The position numbers and the translations under genes were made by a program. From NCBI RefSeq assembly GCF_000301075.1, contig NZ_JH932293.1, forward strand, positions 1,039,755-1,103,754: 64,000 nucleotides of DNA, given 5' to 3'. This document shows, piece after piece, positions 35,236 to 43,962 of this stretch (position 1 is the stretch's first letter; each line of letters opens with the position of its first letter). The stretch comes from Bergeyella zoohelcum ATCC 43767. GTDB taxonomy: Bacteria; Bacteroidota; Bacteroidia; Flavobacteriales; Weeksellaceae. The notes below the pieces were generated by a model. It was given only the letters and a program-made list of their open reading frames with translations. It was not told where the DNA came from and searched no databases.

Positions 35236-36717
35236 ATGAAAAGAATTTTCATACTCAGTGGACTATTCGTCAATGCCTTTTTATTAGGGCAAAATAAATT
35301 TCTGAATCAAAATTACTGGAAAGCAAAGCCTACGGTAGAAACAATCAAAGCAGATATATCTGCAGGACATTCACCTTCTGAATTTAATGATGGGCTATTT
35401 GACCCTGTAACCCTTGCCATCAATAATGATGCACCTTATGAAACTATTATTTATCTCCTGTCTCAAGACGGGAACGCGGTGAATAAAGTAACTCATGATG
35501 GTAGAATTTATCTTCACTGGGCATCATTTAGAAACCGTACCGAACTGGTAGAATACCTCATCAAAGCAGGCTCTGACCTCTACGCAAAAGATACAGGTGG
35601 AAGGACGCCCTTTGATTTTGGAGCACTTGGAGGAATGACCAAAGCTACTTTTGAAAAATATTTTAACGCAGGTTATCCTGTAAAAAAATTAGATAACAAT
35701 GGTGCAAATGCCTTGATGATAGCCGCTGCAAGGGATAATGAAAAACTAGAAACCACGGAGTATCTCATTTCTAAAGGACTTAGCGTAAAAGACAAAGATA
35801 AGTTCGGAAGAACCATTGTGGATTATGCTACCAGAGCAGGAAATGTAAAAACCGTAGAGGCAATGGTAAAAAAAGGCTATCCCTATACAGACCAAGCTCT
35901 GATCATGGCTGCTATGGGAATAAGAGCCACCAATAGTCTCCCTATTTTTACTTATCTGATAGAAACATTAAAAATTAACCCTGATACTACGGATAAAGAG
36001 GGTAAAAATGCACTCCACTACCTTGCAGGAAAAGACAATAGTGAAGAACAAGTAGCTTTTCTACTGAGCAAAAAAATAAATACAGGAAAGATAGACACTG
36101 AAGGAGCTTCTCCATTTCTTTCGGCAGCTAAAAGCAAAAATTTAAAAAATATCACGGCATTACTTAAATCCGAAAGGAATAAAAACCTCATCAATACGGG
36201 AAATAACCTCGCTCAAACCCCACTGATGATGGCCGCCCAATATTCTACCCCAGAAATGATGGAGTACCTCATCCTAAACGGAGCGAAAACCGATGTAAAA
36301 GACAATAAAGGAAATGGATTATTGTACTATATTACACAAAGTTATTCTCCAAGAAGAAAAGAAAGTGTACAGCATATCTCACAAAAACTAACTCTCCTGA
36401 AAAAGAATCATTTCCAATTTGGAACAAAAAATGCAAATGAAAATACACTTCTTCATTTGATAGCAGAAACGGACAATATAGAGCTGATGAAAATAGCCTT
36501 GCAATTCTCTCAAGAGGTCAATGCCCAAAATAGCCAAGGCAATACCGCACTGATGAATAATGCAATGGTAGCCACCTCTGAAAATATTATGAAACTACTC
36601 ATAGAAGCAGGAGCCAATACCCAAATAGAAAATGAATTTGGAGAAACTGCTCATGCTCTGGCTTCTGAAAATGAAATTTTACAATCTAAAAATATCAATC
36701 TTAGCTTTTTAAAATAA
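35236..36717 (+). CDS. Exported ankyrin-repeat protein
   Basis: A 493-residue protein with a signal peptide (about 1-18, MKRIFILSGLFVNAFLLGQ). It is then built of ankyrin repeats, for example DGRIYLHWASFRNRTELVEYLIKAGSDLYAKD, NGANALMIAAARDNEKLETTEYLISKG and NTALMNNAMVATSENIMKLLIEAGAN. About nine to ten repeats fill the protein. No enzyme domain is visible, so it is probably a periplasmic binding or scaffold protein. It is the first gene of an operon with a DUF2271 protein (5 bases later), a PepSY reductase and ApbE. Its role there is unknown; I would guess partner or inhibitor binding. Confidence 0.85.
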   Translation: MKRIFILSGLFVNAFLLGQNKFLNQNYWKAKPTVETIKADISAGHSPSEFNDGLFDPVTLAINNDAPYETIIYLLSQDGNAVNKVTHDGRIYLHWASFRNRTELVEYLIKAGSDLYAKDTGGRTPFDFGALGGMTKATFEKYFNAGYPVKKLDNNGANALMIAAARDNEKLETTEYLISKGLSVKDKDKFGRTIVDYATRAGNVKTVEAMVKKGYPYTDQALIMAAMGIRATNSLPIFTYLIETLKINPDTTDKEGKNALHYLAGKDNSEEQVAFLLSKKINTGKIDTEGASPFLSAAKSKNLKNITALLKSERNKNLINTGNNLAQTPLMMAAQYSTPEMMEYLILNGAKTDVKDNKGNGLLYYITQSYSPRRKESVQHISQKLTLLKKNHFQFGTKNANENTLLHLIAETDNIELMKIALQFSQEVNAQNSQGNTALMNNAMVATSENIMKLLIEAGANTQIENEFGETAHALASENEILQSKNINLSFLK

Positions 36718-36722
36718 TTATA

Positions 36723-37193
36723 ATGAATATCAAGAAAATTTTCGCAGTTGGTGCATTGTTAATGGCAAGTATTGCCTTCGGACAGAATAAATACAAATGC
36801 TTAGTACAAATGAAAAATTACCCAGGACAAGGGGCTTACATTGCGGCCTACATTGTAAATGGTAAAGGACAATTTGTAAAAACCTTACAAGTGATGGGTG
36901 ATGACGAAAGATGGTATGATAGCCTCAAAACATGGCATAATGCACAAAATAAAAAAGCAGAAAAACTAGATGCCATTACAGGAGCTTCCGTTTCAGGTGG
37001 AAAAAGAAATATATTCACCATTCAAATAGATGAAAGCCTGATGAATAAGGGGAATAAAATCCGTTTTGAAAGTGCAGTGGAACATGGAGAATATGTGGCT
37101 TCTGAATTAGAGATTCCTTTGGATAAAGCTACTATTGAAGAAAAAGTAGATGGCAAAGGATACATCCGTTTTGTAAAAATAAATAGTATTTAA
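36723..37193 (+). CDS. DUF2271 protein, likely flavinylated periplasmic electron carrier
   Basis: A 156-residue exported protein with a signal peptide (1-20, ending AFG). The rest matches what I know of DUF2271: QMKNYPGQGAYIAAYIVNGKGQFVKTL and DDERWYDSLKTWHNAQ. Residues 83-89 read DAITGAS. This fits the pattern at which ApbE attaches FMN to a Ser/Thr (D-x-x-[ST]-G-A-[ST]), which would put FMN on Thr86. An apbE gene lies downstream in the same operon, and the next gene encodes an electron-supplying membrane flavoprotein whose start overlaps this stop by one base (TAATG). The electron-carrier role is inferred from motif and context. Confidence 0.82.
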   Translation: MNIKKIFAVGALLMASIAFGQNKYKCLVQMKNYPGQGAYIAAYIVNGKGQFVKTLQVMGDDERWYDSLKTWHNAQNKKAEKLDAITGASVSGGKRNIFTIQIDESLMNKGNKIRFESAVEHGEYVASELEIPLDKATIEEKVDGKGYIRFVKINSI

Positions 37194-39346
37194 TGACAAA
37201 GAAAATATGGAGATACAGCCACCTTGCTGTGGCTGTTATCATTTTTATTTACTTATTTATAGCGTCTATTACAGGCGCTATTTTAGGTGTACACGAGGCA
37301 TTGAAACCTTCGGATAAATTTCAGGATTTCCCTATCAGTACGGTAATTGAAAAGGCACAAGAAAACTATGCTGAAATAATTTCCATAAAGAAAAATGGAG
37401 AACATCAGTTGGAAATTCAGGCGTATAATGAAGATTATGACGAAATAAAGGGAATTATTAACCCACAGACAGGAAAAATCACCGAGGGAAAAATAGAAAA
37501 AAATAAATTTATAGAGTGGATTACAGTCCTCCATCGTTCCTTATTTCTAGACAATCAGGGTAGGATGCTGGTAGGAATACTTACTCTACTATTTGTAATC
37601 GAGATGATTACAGGTTTTTTCTACATGCTAAGAATCATTCCAAAGAAAAAACATCTCTTTACCAAGTGGAACTATGGCTCTTTCCCTATGACTTTCCATC
37701 ATTCCGTATCTCGATTGGTTTTCATTCCGCTCTTCATCATAGGAATTACGGGGGCTGTGCTTTTTTTCTTCCGATTCAATATCCTCCAAGAAACCCCTGC
37801 ATCAGAGCAAAAACTTACCATTGAAAAAACAAAAAACAAAAGCGTAAAAGATTTTGACTTCCTGCAAAAAACCACTGTAAATCAGTTAGTATCTTTTGAT
37901 TTACCTTTTGATGAATCTGAAAATTATAGAATAGAAACTACCGAAGGAAAGTACGAATTAGACTACCATTCTGGAGCAGTAGTAAGCCAAGAAGTGAATA
38001 CCCCAGCTACGCAGTGGAAAACGCTTTCTTTTAATTTGCATACAGGAAAATCAAGCAATATTTGGGCGTGGGTCATTTCCCTTGCTGCACTGAGTATTCC
38101 AGGATTTATCATCACAGGGTTTATGCTTTTTGCACAGAAAAGAAAACCTACTACAAAACGCTTCTCTACTTCTCAAGAGGCAAAAGTCATCCTTCTCTAC
38201 GGCTCTGAAAACGGTAGCACAAGGGAAATCGCCTACCAGTATGCTGAACAAATCCACCAACAAGGAAATAAAGTATTTCTGGGAACGCTCAATGAATGGA
38301 CAGTCTTCCCCAATGCTGAAAAAATACTCCTACTCACTTCTACTTACGGTAATGGAGAAGCTCCGAGCAGTGCCGATTCTTTTTTACAAAAGTTAGAACA
38401 ACAGGCACCGAATAAAGCTGTAAAAATAGGTATCATAGGTTTTGGTTCTAAGGATTACGAACATTATAATGCTTTTGCAAAAACTATTTTTAGCCAAATT
38501 CAGAATAAAGGAGAAATTGTATTTTTTGATGCCATCAATGATAAAAATACAGCGGAAATCCAAGCGGCTGAAGAAAAAATCAGAAGACATTTAGACCTTG
38601 CGGTGATTTCTAATACAAAAGAAGAAATAGAAATTCAATACCATGATGCAAAACTCATAGGTAAAACCGATATTTCTGAACGAAATGGATACACGATGCT
38701 AAATATACAAACGGACAAGAAATTTAAAAGCGGTGATTTATTGAGAGTACAGCTCCCAAACTCAGAGCTATTTAGATATTATTCCATCAGCCAATCCGAG
38801 AATAAAAATACCATTGACTTAGTAACCAAATACATTCCAAATGGTTTATGTTCTGAATATTTCAAATCATTATCTCAAGGAGCAACATTATCAGTAGCCA
38901 TAGAAAAAAATGATACATTTCATTTTGAAAATGTGCCTACCATTATGATTTGCAATGGTACTGGCATCGCTCCATTCATTGGAATGATTGCACATAATCT
39001 CCAAAAAATACCTATTACGCTGTATGCTGGTTTCCGATTTAAAGAAGAAAGCACGGAAAAACTACGCCAAAGACTGGTAAATCAACAAAAAGACGGGCTT
39101 CTTTCTTCACTCTACTGGACCTACTCACGAGATGAGCAACAGCAAAGAATCACCGCCTTCATTGAAAAAGATATAGCGTCCATTATCTCCCACCTCTGCA
39201 AGGGGTATCCCGTGATGATTTGTGGAGCGTTAGAACTAAAAAATGAAGTAGAAACACTTATTTCTAATGAATTAAAAAAACAAAAAAGCACTATCACTAT
39301 AGAAGATTTATATCTTAGGAAAGTATTGAAAGCCGATTGTTATTAA
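37193..39346 (+). CDS. PepSY transmembrane-flavodoxin-FNR fusion reductase
   Basis: A 717-residue membrane flavoprotein. Residues 1-320 are a PepSY-associated TM domain with four helices (about 11-33, 126-148, 174-195, 289-313) and histidines (10, 114, 169/170, 283) placed to bind heme. Residues about 331-470 are flavodoxin-like (LLYGSENGSTREIA, TSTYGNGEAPSSAD). The remainder is a ferredoxin-NADP reductase module of the sulfite-reductase/P450-reductase type (RYYSISQ for FAD, CNGTGIAPFIGM for NADPH). I infer electron flow NADPH-FAD-FMN-heme to the periplasm, where the flavinylated DUF2271 protein can accept them. Similar proteins are annotated as iron-uptake or ferric reductases. Confidence 0.85.
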   Translation: MTKKIWRYSHLAVAVIIFIYLFIASITGAILGVHEALKPSDKFQDFPISTVIEKAQENYAEIISIKKNGEHQLEIQAYNEDYDEIKGIINPQTGKITEGKIEKNKFIEWITVLHRSLFLDNQGRMLVGILTLLFVIEMITGFFYMLRIIPKKKHLFTKWNYGSFPMTFHHSVSRLVFIPLFIIGITGAVLFFFRFNILQETPASEQKLTIEKTKNKSVKDFDFLQKTTVNQLVSFDLPFDESENYRIETTEGKYELDYHSGAVVSQEVNTPATQWKTLSFNLHTGKSSNIWAWVISLAALSIPGFIITGFMLFAQKRKPTTKRFSTSQEAKVILLYGSENGSTREIAYQYAEQIHQQGNKVFLGTLNEWTVFPNAEKILLLTSTYGNGEAPSSADSFLQKLEQQAPNKAVKIGIIGFGSKDYEHYNAFAKTIFSQIQNKGEIVFFDAINDKNTAEIQAAEEKIRRHLDLAVISNTKEEIEIQYHDAKLIGKTDISERNGYTMLNIQTDKKFKSGDLLRVQLPNSELFRYYSISQSENKNTIDLVTKYIPNGLCSEYFKSLSQGATLSVAIEKNDTFHFENVPTIMICNGTGIAPFIGMIAHNLQKIPITLYAGFRFKEESTEKLRQRLVNQQKDGLLSSLYWTYSRDEQQQRITAFIEKDIASIISHLCKGYPVMICGALELKNEVETLISNELKKQKSTITIEDLYLRKVLKADCY

Positions 39347-39368
39347 ATTCAATACCCAAATCATTATC

Positions 39369-40334
39369 ATGAAAAGAACATTTTCTATTTCTGTTTTGGG
39401 GAATAGGGGGATATTCCTCTTTTCTCTAATGTGCTTCCATACCATTTTCGGGCAGAAGAAAGTCAACGTGGACACTATTTTGATGGGGTCTCCGTTTCAT
39501 ATAGTAGTGTATCATGAAGATGAGAATTATGGAAAAATGGCCATACATGAATCCATCAAAGAAATCATTCGGATAGAAAATCTCATTTCAGAGTGGCAAC
39601 CCAATACTCCCGTATCCGAAATCAATCGGTACGCTGGAAAAAAAGCCATCGCAGTTAATGATGAACTGTTTCATCTTTTGGTAATAGCTAAAAAATATAG
39701 TGAAACTTCGGAAGGAATTTTTGATATTACTTACGCCGGAATGGAAAGGATATGGAAGTACGATGGCTCCATGTCTCAAATCCCTACTGATACTCAAATC
39801 AAAAAAGCCTTAGAAGGAGTAGGAAGTCAATATTTACAACTCAACAAATCCAATAAAACCGTATTTCTCACGCATCCTAAAACAAGAATAAGCTTTGGGT
39901 CTATTGGAAAGGCGTATTCGGTACAAAAAGCCATGGAAGTATTAGGGCGTTTCGGAATAGAAAGTGCTTTAGTAAATGGCAGTGGCGATATCATGGCAAT
40001 AGGAAATCCACCAAAGAAAAAAGCATGGACAGTGGGTATTTTCCGTCCTTATAGAAAAAGAAAATACAAAAAAATCCATCTTAAAAATGAAGCCATAGTA
40101 ACCAGTGGAGATTATGAAAAATTCGCACTTATCGGAAATAAAAAGTATGGACATATCATTCACCCCAAAACGGGAATGCCCTCCACGGAAGTCAGTAGTG
40201 TTTCGGTAAAAGGCAAAGATGCTGTCATTGCAAATTTCCTTAGCACCACGCTGATGCTCACCAATCCCAAAGAAAGGAGAAGACTTCAAAAATTATTTCC
40301 CGATTATACCATTTGGATACAAAAAAGGAGATAA
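39369..40334 (+). CDS. apbE: FAD:protein FMN transferase (ApbE)
   Basis: ApbE transfers FMN from FAD to a Ser/Thr of extracytoplasmic proteins. The 321-residue product has an N-terminal hydrophobic export segment (to about residue 28). It keeps NLISEWQPNTPVSEINRYAG (71-90), SFGSIGKAYSVQKAMEVL (175-192), LVNGSGDIMAIG (201-212) and GHIIHPKTG (261-269). The usual ADALST metal-site motif reads A-N-F-L-S-T at 288-293, so the conserved Asp is Asn289. There is no lipobox cysteine at the signal end. It lies 22 bases after the PepSY reductase. The probable target is the DAITGAS motif of the operon's DUF2271 protein. Confidence 0.9.
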   Translation: MKRTFSISVLGNRGIFLFSLMCFHTIFGQKKVNVDTILMGSPFHIVVYHEDENYGKMAIHESIKEIIRIENLISEWQPNTPVSEINRYAGKKAIAVNDELFHLLVIAKKYSETSEGIFDITYAGMERIWKYDGSMSQIPTDTQIKKALEGVGSQYLQLNKSNKTVFLTHPKTRISFGSIGKAYSVQKAMEVLGRFGIESALVNGSGDIMAIGNPPKKKAWTVGIFRPYRKRKYKKIHLKNEAIVTSGDYEKFALIGNKKYGHIIHPKTGMPSTEVSSVSVKGKDAVIANFLSTTLMLTNPKERRRLQKLFPDYTIWIQKRR

Positions 40335-40340
40335 TTTAGT

Positions 40341-40560
40341 TTTACCATAGGAATCTATTGGCTGTTAGCGAATTACTTGTTGGGACTGTTTCTAATTTCC
40401 AACATCCGGTGTCTAATATTGTTTTTTCTAGGACAGGAAATCGTCTCTCCACCATTTCTAATTTATCACTTTTTCAAATCCCTGAATCATTATACTTTTT
40501 ACTTTGTACATCGTATAAGAAAACAAATCTCTAACTTCTCAATTATTTATCCCCTCTAAA
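40341..40560 (+). repeat. Word-repeat intergenic element after apbE
   Basis: The 315-base gap between apbE and gldN is filled with words found in other spacers: TATTGGCTGTTAGCGAATTA, TTTCTAATTTCC, TTTCTAATTTATC, TTTTTACTTTGTACATCG and ATCTCTAACTTC. A 60-residue ORF could be read through it, but its composition is not protein-like. No RNA gene is visible. I group it with the elements at 18250-18375 and 60111-60262. Confidence 0.5.
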
Positions 40561-40565
40561 AAACA

Positions 40566-40604
40566 TAAAAACAGTACAAATATTAGAATTTGTACTGTTT
40601 TTAT
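40566..40604 (-). terminator. Intrinsic terminator of the gldKLMN operon
   Basis: AAAAACAGTACAAAT and ATTTGTACTGTTTTT form a perfect 15-bp stem with a short loop, flanked by A and T runs so it can work on both strands. It lies about 45 bases past the gldN stop at 40650. It may also stop transcripts coming from apbE. Confidence 0.85.
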
Positions 40605-40649
40605 TATTGAATGGTATATTCTCTTAGATAAGTGGTTTATTATAAGATG

Positions 40650-41582
40650 TTAATAATTCCACATTTCATTTTCCATAGCGAGAATAGCTTCACGGATTCT
40701 GTTACTTTCCTCTATTTGCTCTTCTGCATTTCTCGGCACATAATCCTCTATTTTACCATCTCCCACACCGATAGATGATTTATAAATAACGGAAGAAAAC
40801 CTCCTTGCATTGATTACATCATCAAAACTAATATCTGCGGAAGCATTTTTACCATTGTAAATCATATTATTGGCAAGCACTTCCCTCGCACTTGGATAAT
40901 AAATCCAGAAAAGGTCAATAAGTTCATTTGCCCCAGCCAATGGTTGTCCGTCAGGACCTACTCTTCCTTGAATTGTAGGGTCTGGTCCCATTGCAGCAAT
41001 ACCAAGTGGTCTGTATTTCATCTGTCCATCTCTGGTATCTATGAACCACATTCCGAAGATTTTAATCATCTTCACCTTATCCGTTTTAGTTTCGCTGATA
41101 TCAGTGTACTGACGCACTTCCTCTGGAGTCAATTGTCTCCCAGATTCCAAGATATCCAATGCTGCATCATCTAATCTTTCGTACACCAAACGCTGACGGA
41201 TACCCTCTGGGGAAAGCTTCATAGTAAAATCTTCATCATCATATACCTCTTTTATTTCTCCGCTAAGTGCGGCATCTAAAAGTACATTATACAATGATTT
41301 ATTTTGCCTAGAAAAGCTATTTTCCATGTTGTAATAGAAAGGCTGATTAATTTTATCATTCAAATCTATTACCTCCCATACATATACACTTTTGAAAATA
41401 TCCTTCTCATCTATATAGCCGTAAGACAATGGAGTAATCCTATTTGATTTTCCATCTGCTTTAGCTTTAGAGTTTTCTTCTCTTTGTTTTCTAAACTCTT
41501 CTGGAGATTTCGCATTGAGAATAGATTGAGAGAAAGCCCATCCTGCTACAAAAACCATTAGGGTACTTACATATTTTTTCAT
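40650..41582 (-). CDS. gldN: Gliding motility / type IX secretion protein GldN
   Basis: GldN (PorN) forms a periplasmic ring with lipoprotein GldK under the outer membrane and contacts GldM. The 310-residue product has a signal peptide (about 1-18) and the family-typical SYGYIDEKDIFKSVYVWEVIDLNDKINQPFYYN stretch near 53-86. It also has the later segment DLFWIYYPSAREVLANNMIYN. It ends the gldKLMN operon, 18 bases after gldM, and is followed by a strong terminator. Confidence 0.95.
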   Translation of the reverse strand: MKKYVSTLMVFVAGWAFSQSILNAKSPEEFRKQREENSKAKADGKSNRITPLSYGYIDEKDIFKSVYVWEVIDLNDKINQPFYYNMENSFSRQNKSLYNVLLDAALSGEIKEVYDDEDFTMKLSPEGIRQRLVYERLDDAALDILESGRQLTPEEVRQYTDISETKTDKVKMIKIFGMWFIDTRDGQMKYRPLGIAAMGPDPTIQGRVGPDGQPLAGANELIDLFWIYYPSAREVLANNMIYNGKNASADISFDDVINARRFSSVIYKSSIGVGDGKIEDYVPRNAEEQIEESNRIREAILAMENEMWNY

Positions 41583-41600
41583 AATTCTTATTCCTAATTA

Positions 41601-43187
41601 TTATTGAACATTAATTTGAATACTTGAAGCCTCACGACCAGGTGCTACAGGAATACCTTGAGCGGTATATTTAATCGCATAGATGGATACTACATCTCCA
41701 GATCTTAGATTGCTTACTGCACCTCTTACAGATTCCAGTGAATTTCCGGTTACCGGTATCGCAGCTCTTCCTGGAACTTTCAGCAAGAAACTGGTTACAT
41801 TAAATGAAACTGGGAAGTCAAAATCTGGAAGTGCTACTGCTACGATTTGATTTGCAATAGAAGATGCTGGCATACTAAGTACATTTTTACCACGAATCTG
41901 TCCATTTGGTGGAGGTACATTTTTGATTCTAAAATCAAAAGTTTTGCTCGTTGTTCCTCTTGGTCCTGTTCCTGAAATGGTTACTTTCACTAAATTTCCA
42001 GTTCCTGGAACTACCGTCCATTTTCCTGGTCCAGTACTTTTCACCTTCGCTCCCTGTGCAGTTAATGAAAGTCTAGAATTGTCCACTCCAAGGATAGCTC
42101 CCGAAATTGGGTTTTCTAATCCACGATACATTACATTCATCTTATCTGCAGTTACCACTGCTCCTGTTTCGTATTGTACTTCTTTCTGTCCTGCAATTAC
42201 ATTATAAGTATGCGTGTATGGAATTTCTAATGGTTTTCCGTCTGCCATACTTACCGTAATGGTACCACTAAGTGTTTTGGTTCCCAATCCGCTTGTATTC
42301 AATCCAATGATTCCTTTACCATTTTCAGTTTGGCTTACTCCTGAAATTTTGATTTTATCACTATTAGAGTAAGATGCCAGATATACAGTAGCTTCTGCCT
42401 TAGTACCTTGCACCACATCTACTGGGGCTTTTACCACAGCGTCATAATTATTAAACTTAATGGTAGCATCTACTTTTTCTCTAAGCATTAATGCCAATGC
42501 ATCTGACTGTACATTTCTAGCATCATTCTGGATGATTTCAAGATTAGAAAGCGTAGCGATTAATGACTGATGGTAAAATTTATTCTGTAACCAAGACTTA
42601 TCTTCAATAGGATTTTTCTGTTTATACTCTGTGATGAGTGATTTATTCGCTCTATCCACCAAAGATTTTAGATTACCGTTATTAGCAAAAGTTTTGTTGA
42701 TATAATTTCTTACATCATCCATCATTGCCATCATTTTCTTAGCATTATCAGTAGGTTTCCCCTCTTCTCCCTTTGCAAAGAAATATCTTGTAGGAATTTC
42801 ATTATTATTCAGCTGAGAAAAACTTTCAGAAAGATCTATCGGTTTTCCATCTTCAGTTTTTTCAGAAAACTCAGACTCTTTTTTTAGAGTAGTTTTAATA
42901 TTTTCCACATATCCTACCAAAGCATCTATCTTATTTTTCAATACTTTATACTGCTCATAAGGTTCAGCATAAGTATCGGGTACTGTTTCTGCTTTCGCTT
43001 TTAATGTTTCTTCAAAAATCCCTGTGTTTTTTTCCTCTGTCAATAGACGAGTTTCATTAAGAGATTTGGTAGATTCATAATAAGAGCGGATAATCTCTGC
43101 ATCAATATTGAGTGCCATCATCGCGATGAAAACCAAATACATGAGGTTAATCATCTTCTGACGCGGTGTCTGTTTTCCTTGTGCCAT
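41601..43187 (-). CDS. gldM: Gliding motility / type IX secretion motor protein GldM
   Basis: GldM spans the inner membrane with one helix and extends across the periplasm to the GldKN ring, coupling the GldL motor to secretion. The 528-residue protein starts MAQGKQTPRQKMINLMYLVFIAMMALN, containing the single N-terminal helix (about 14-30). A helical periplasmic domain and then immunoglobulin-like beta domains (from about 235) follow, including PPPNGQIRGKN near 430. Length matches the family. It lies 34 bases after gldL. Confidence 0.96.
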   Translation of the reverse strand: MAQGKQTPRQKMINLMYLVFIAMMALNIDAEIIRSYYESTKSLNETRLLTEEKNTGIFEETLKAKAETVPDTYAEPYEQYKVLKNKIDALVGYVENIKTTLKKESEFSEKTEDGKPIDLSESFSQLNNNEIPTRYFFAKGEEGKPTDNAKKMMAMMDDVRNYINKTFANNGNLKSLVDRANKSLITEYKQKNPIEDKSWLQNKFYHQSLIATLSNLEIIQNDARNVQSDALALMLREKVDATIKFNNYDAVVKAPVDVVQGTKAEATVYLASYSNSDKIKISGVSQTENGKGIIGLNTSGLGTKTLSGTITVSMADGKPLEIPYTHTYNVIAGQKEVQYETGAVVTADKMNVMYRGLENPISGAILGVDNSRLSLTAQGAKVKSTGPGKWTVVPGTGNLVKVTISGTGPRGTTSKTFDFRIKNVPPPNGQIRGKNVLSMPASSIANQIVAVALPDFDFPVSFNVTSFLLKVPGRAAIPVTGNSLESVRGAVSNLRSGDVVSIYAIKYTAQGIPVAPGREASSIQINVQ

Positions 43188-43221
43188 ATTTTTACAATTT
43201 TATTAATGAAACAAGGACTAT

Positions 43222-43917
43222 TTATGATTTCATTGCTGAAAGCATACCACCGTACACTCTATTCAAATTATTAAGATTGTGGGTAAGCCCCGCCAATTCT
43301 TCATTGAATTTTTCAGATTGAGCTGCAGATTTTTCAAGGTCAGCCACATATTTTTGGTTGTACTCCGCCTGTTTTTGACCGTATTCTAACTGAAGTGCAT
43401 ACAGCTGGTTCATTCCTTCCATATGCTGTGCTGCACGGTTCAGCTGCTCATTGTATTTATGTGTAGAAGCAGATACATCTACCGTTTGATTAATTTGATC
43501 TACAGAACCAGAGAACTTTTCTATTCCTGTACGCAATCTTTCGAAAAGGCTTACATCTAGCTTGGCTTCTTCCAGCATTTTATCTAGTTTTTCTGAAAGT
43601 CCATCTCTCATTTCTGCTACCAAAGTATTGTTACTACTTCTTGCCCCCAATGTAGAGTGTGCAGGATTAGGAGTAGCATCTTTATCTAAAAGTTCTGGAT
43701 ATACATTTTCCCATGCGTAAGATTCTTCGGATTTCGGAGGGTCAAAAGCAAATATGATAAAAATAATAGCTTCTGTTACTAGTCCAATGGTTAATGCCGC
43801 ATTACCTGTAATTGGTCCCAAGTTAATATGTGTAATTTTAAGCCATGCTCCTAAGATTACTACTGCAGCACCCATGGAGTAAAAAAAGTTCATCCAAGCT
43901 TCTTTTGTTTTGAACAT
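43222..43917 (-). CDS. gldL: Gliding motility / type IX secretion motor protein GldL
   Basis: GldL forms the proton-driven inner-membrane motor with GldM. The 231-residue protein has two N-terminal helices (about 10-28 and 38-58), with a charged residue in the second (GLVTEAIIFIIFAFDPP) as expected for proton passage. The cytoplasmic remainder is mostly helical and likely coiled-coil (about 105-225). It lies between gldK (45 bases) and gldM. Confidence 0.96.
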   Translation of the reverse strand: MFKTKEAWMNFFYSMGAAVVILGAWLKITHINLGPITGNAALTIGLVTEAIIFIIFAFDPPKSEESYAWENVYPELLDKDATPNPAHSTLGARSSNNTLVAEMRDGLSEKLDKMLEEAKLDVSLFERLRTGIEKFSGSVDQINQTVDVSASTHKYNEQLNRAAQHMEGMNQLYALQLEYGQKQAEYNQKYVADLEKSAAQSEKFNEELAGLTHNLNNLNRVYGGMLSAMKS

Positions 43918-43962
43918 AGTTTTGAGTTTTAATTGTTATGAAATAGTGTATTTGTTTTTTAT

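Noticed and set aside
40377-40559. A 60-codon plus-strand ORF between apbE and gldN
   Set aside because: It lies in word-repeat spacer DNA and its product has no protein-like pattern.
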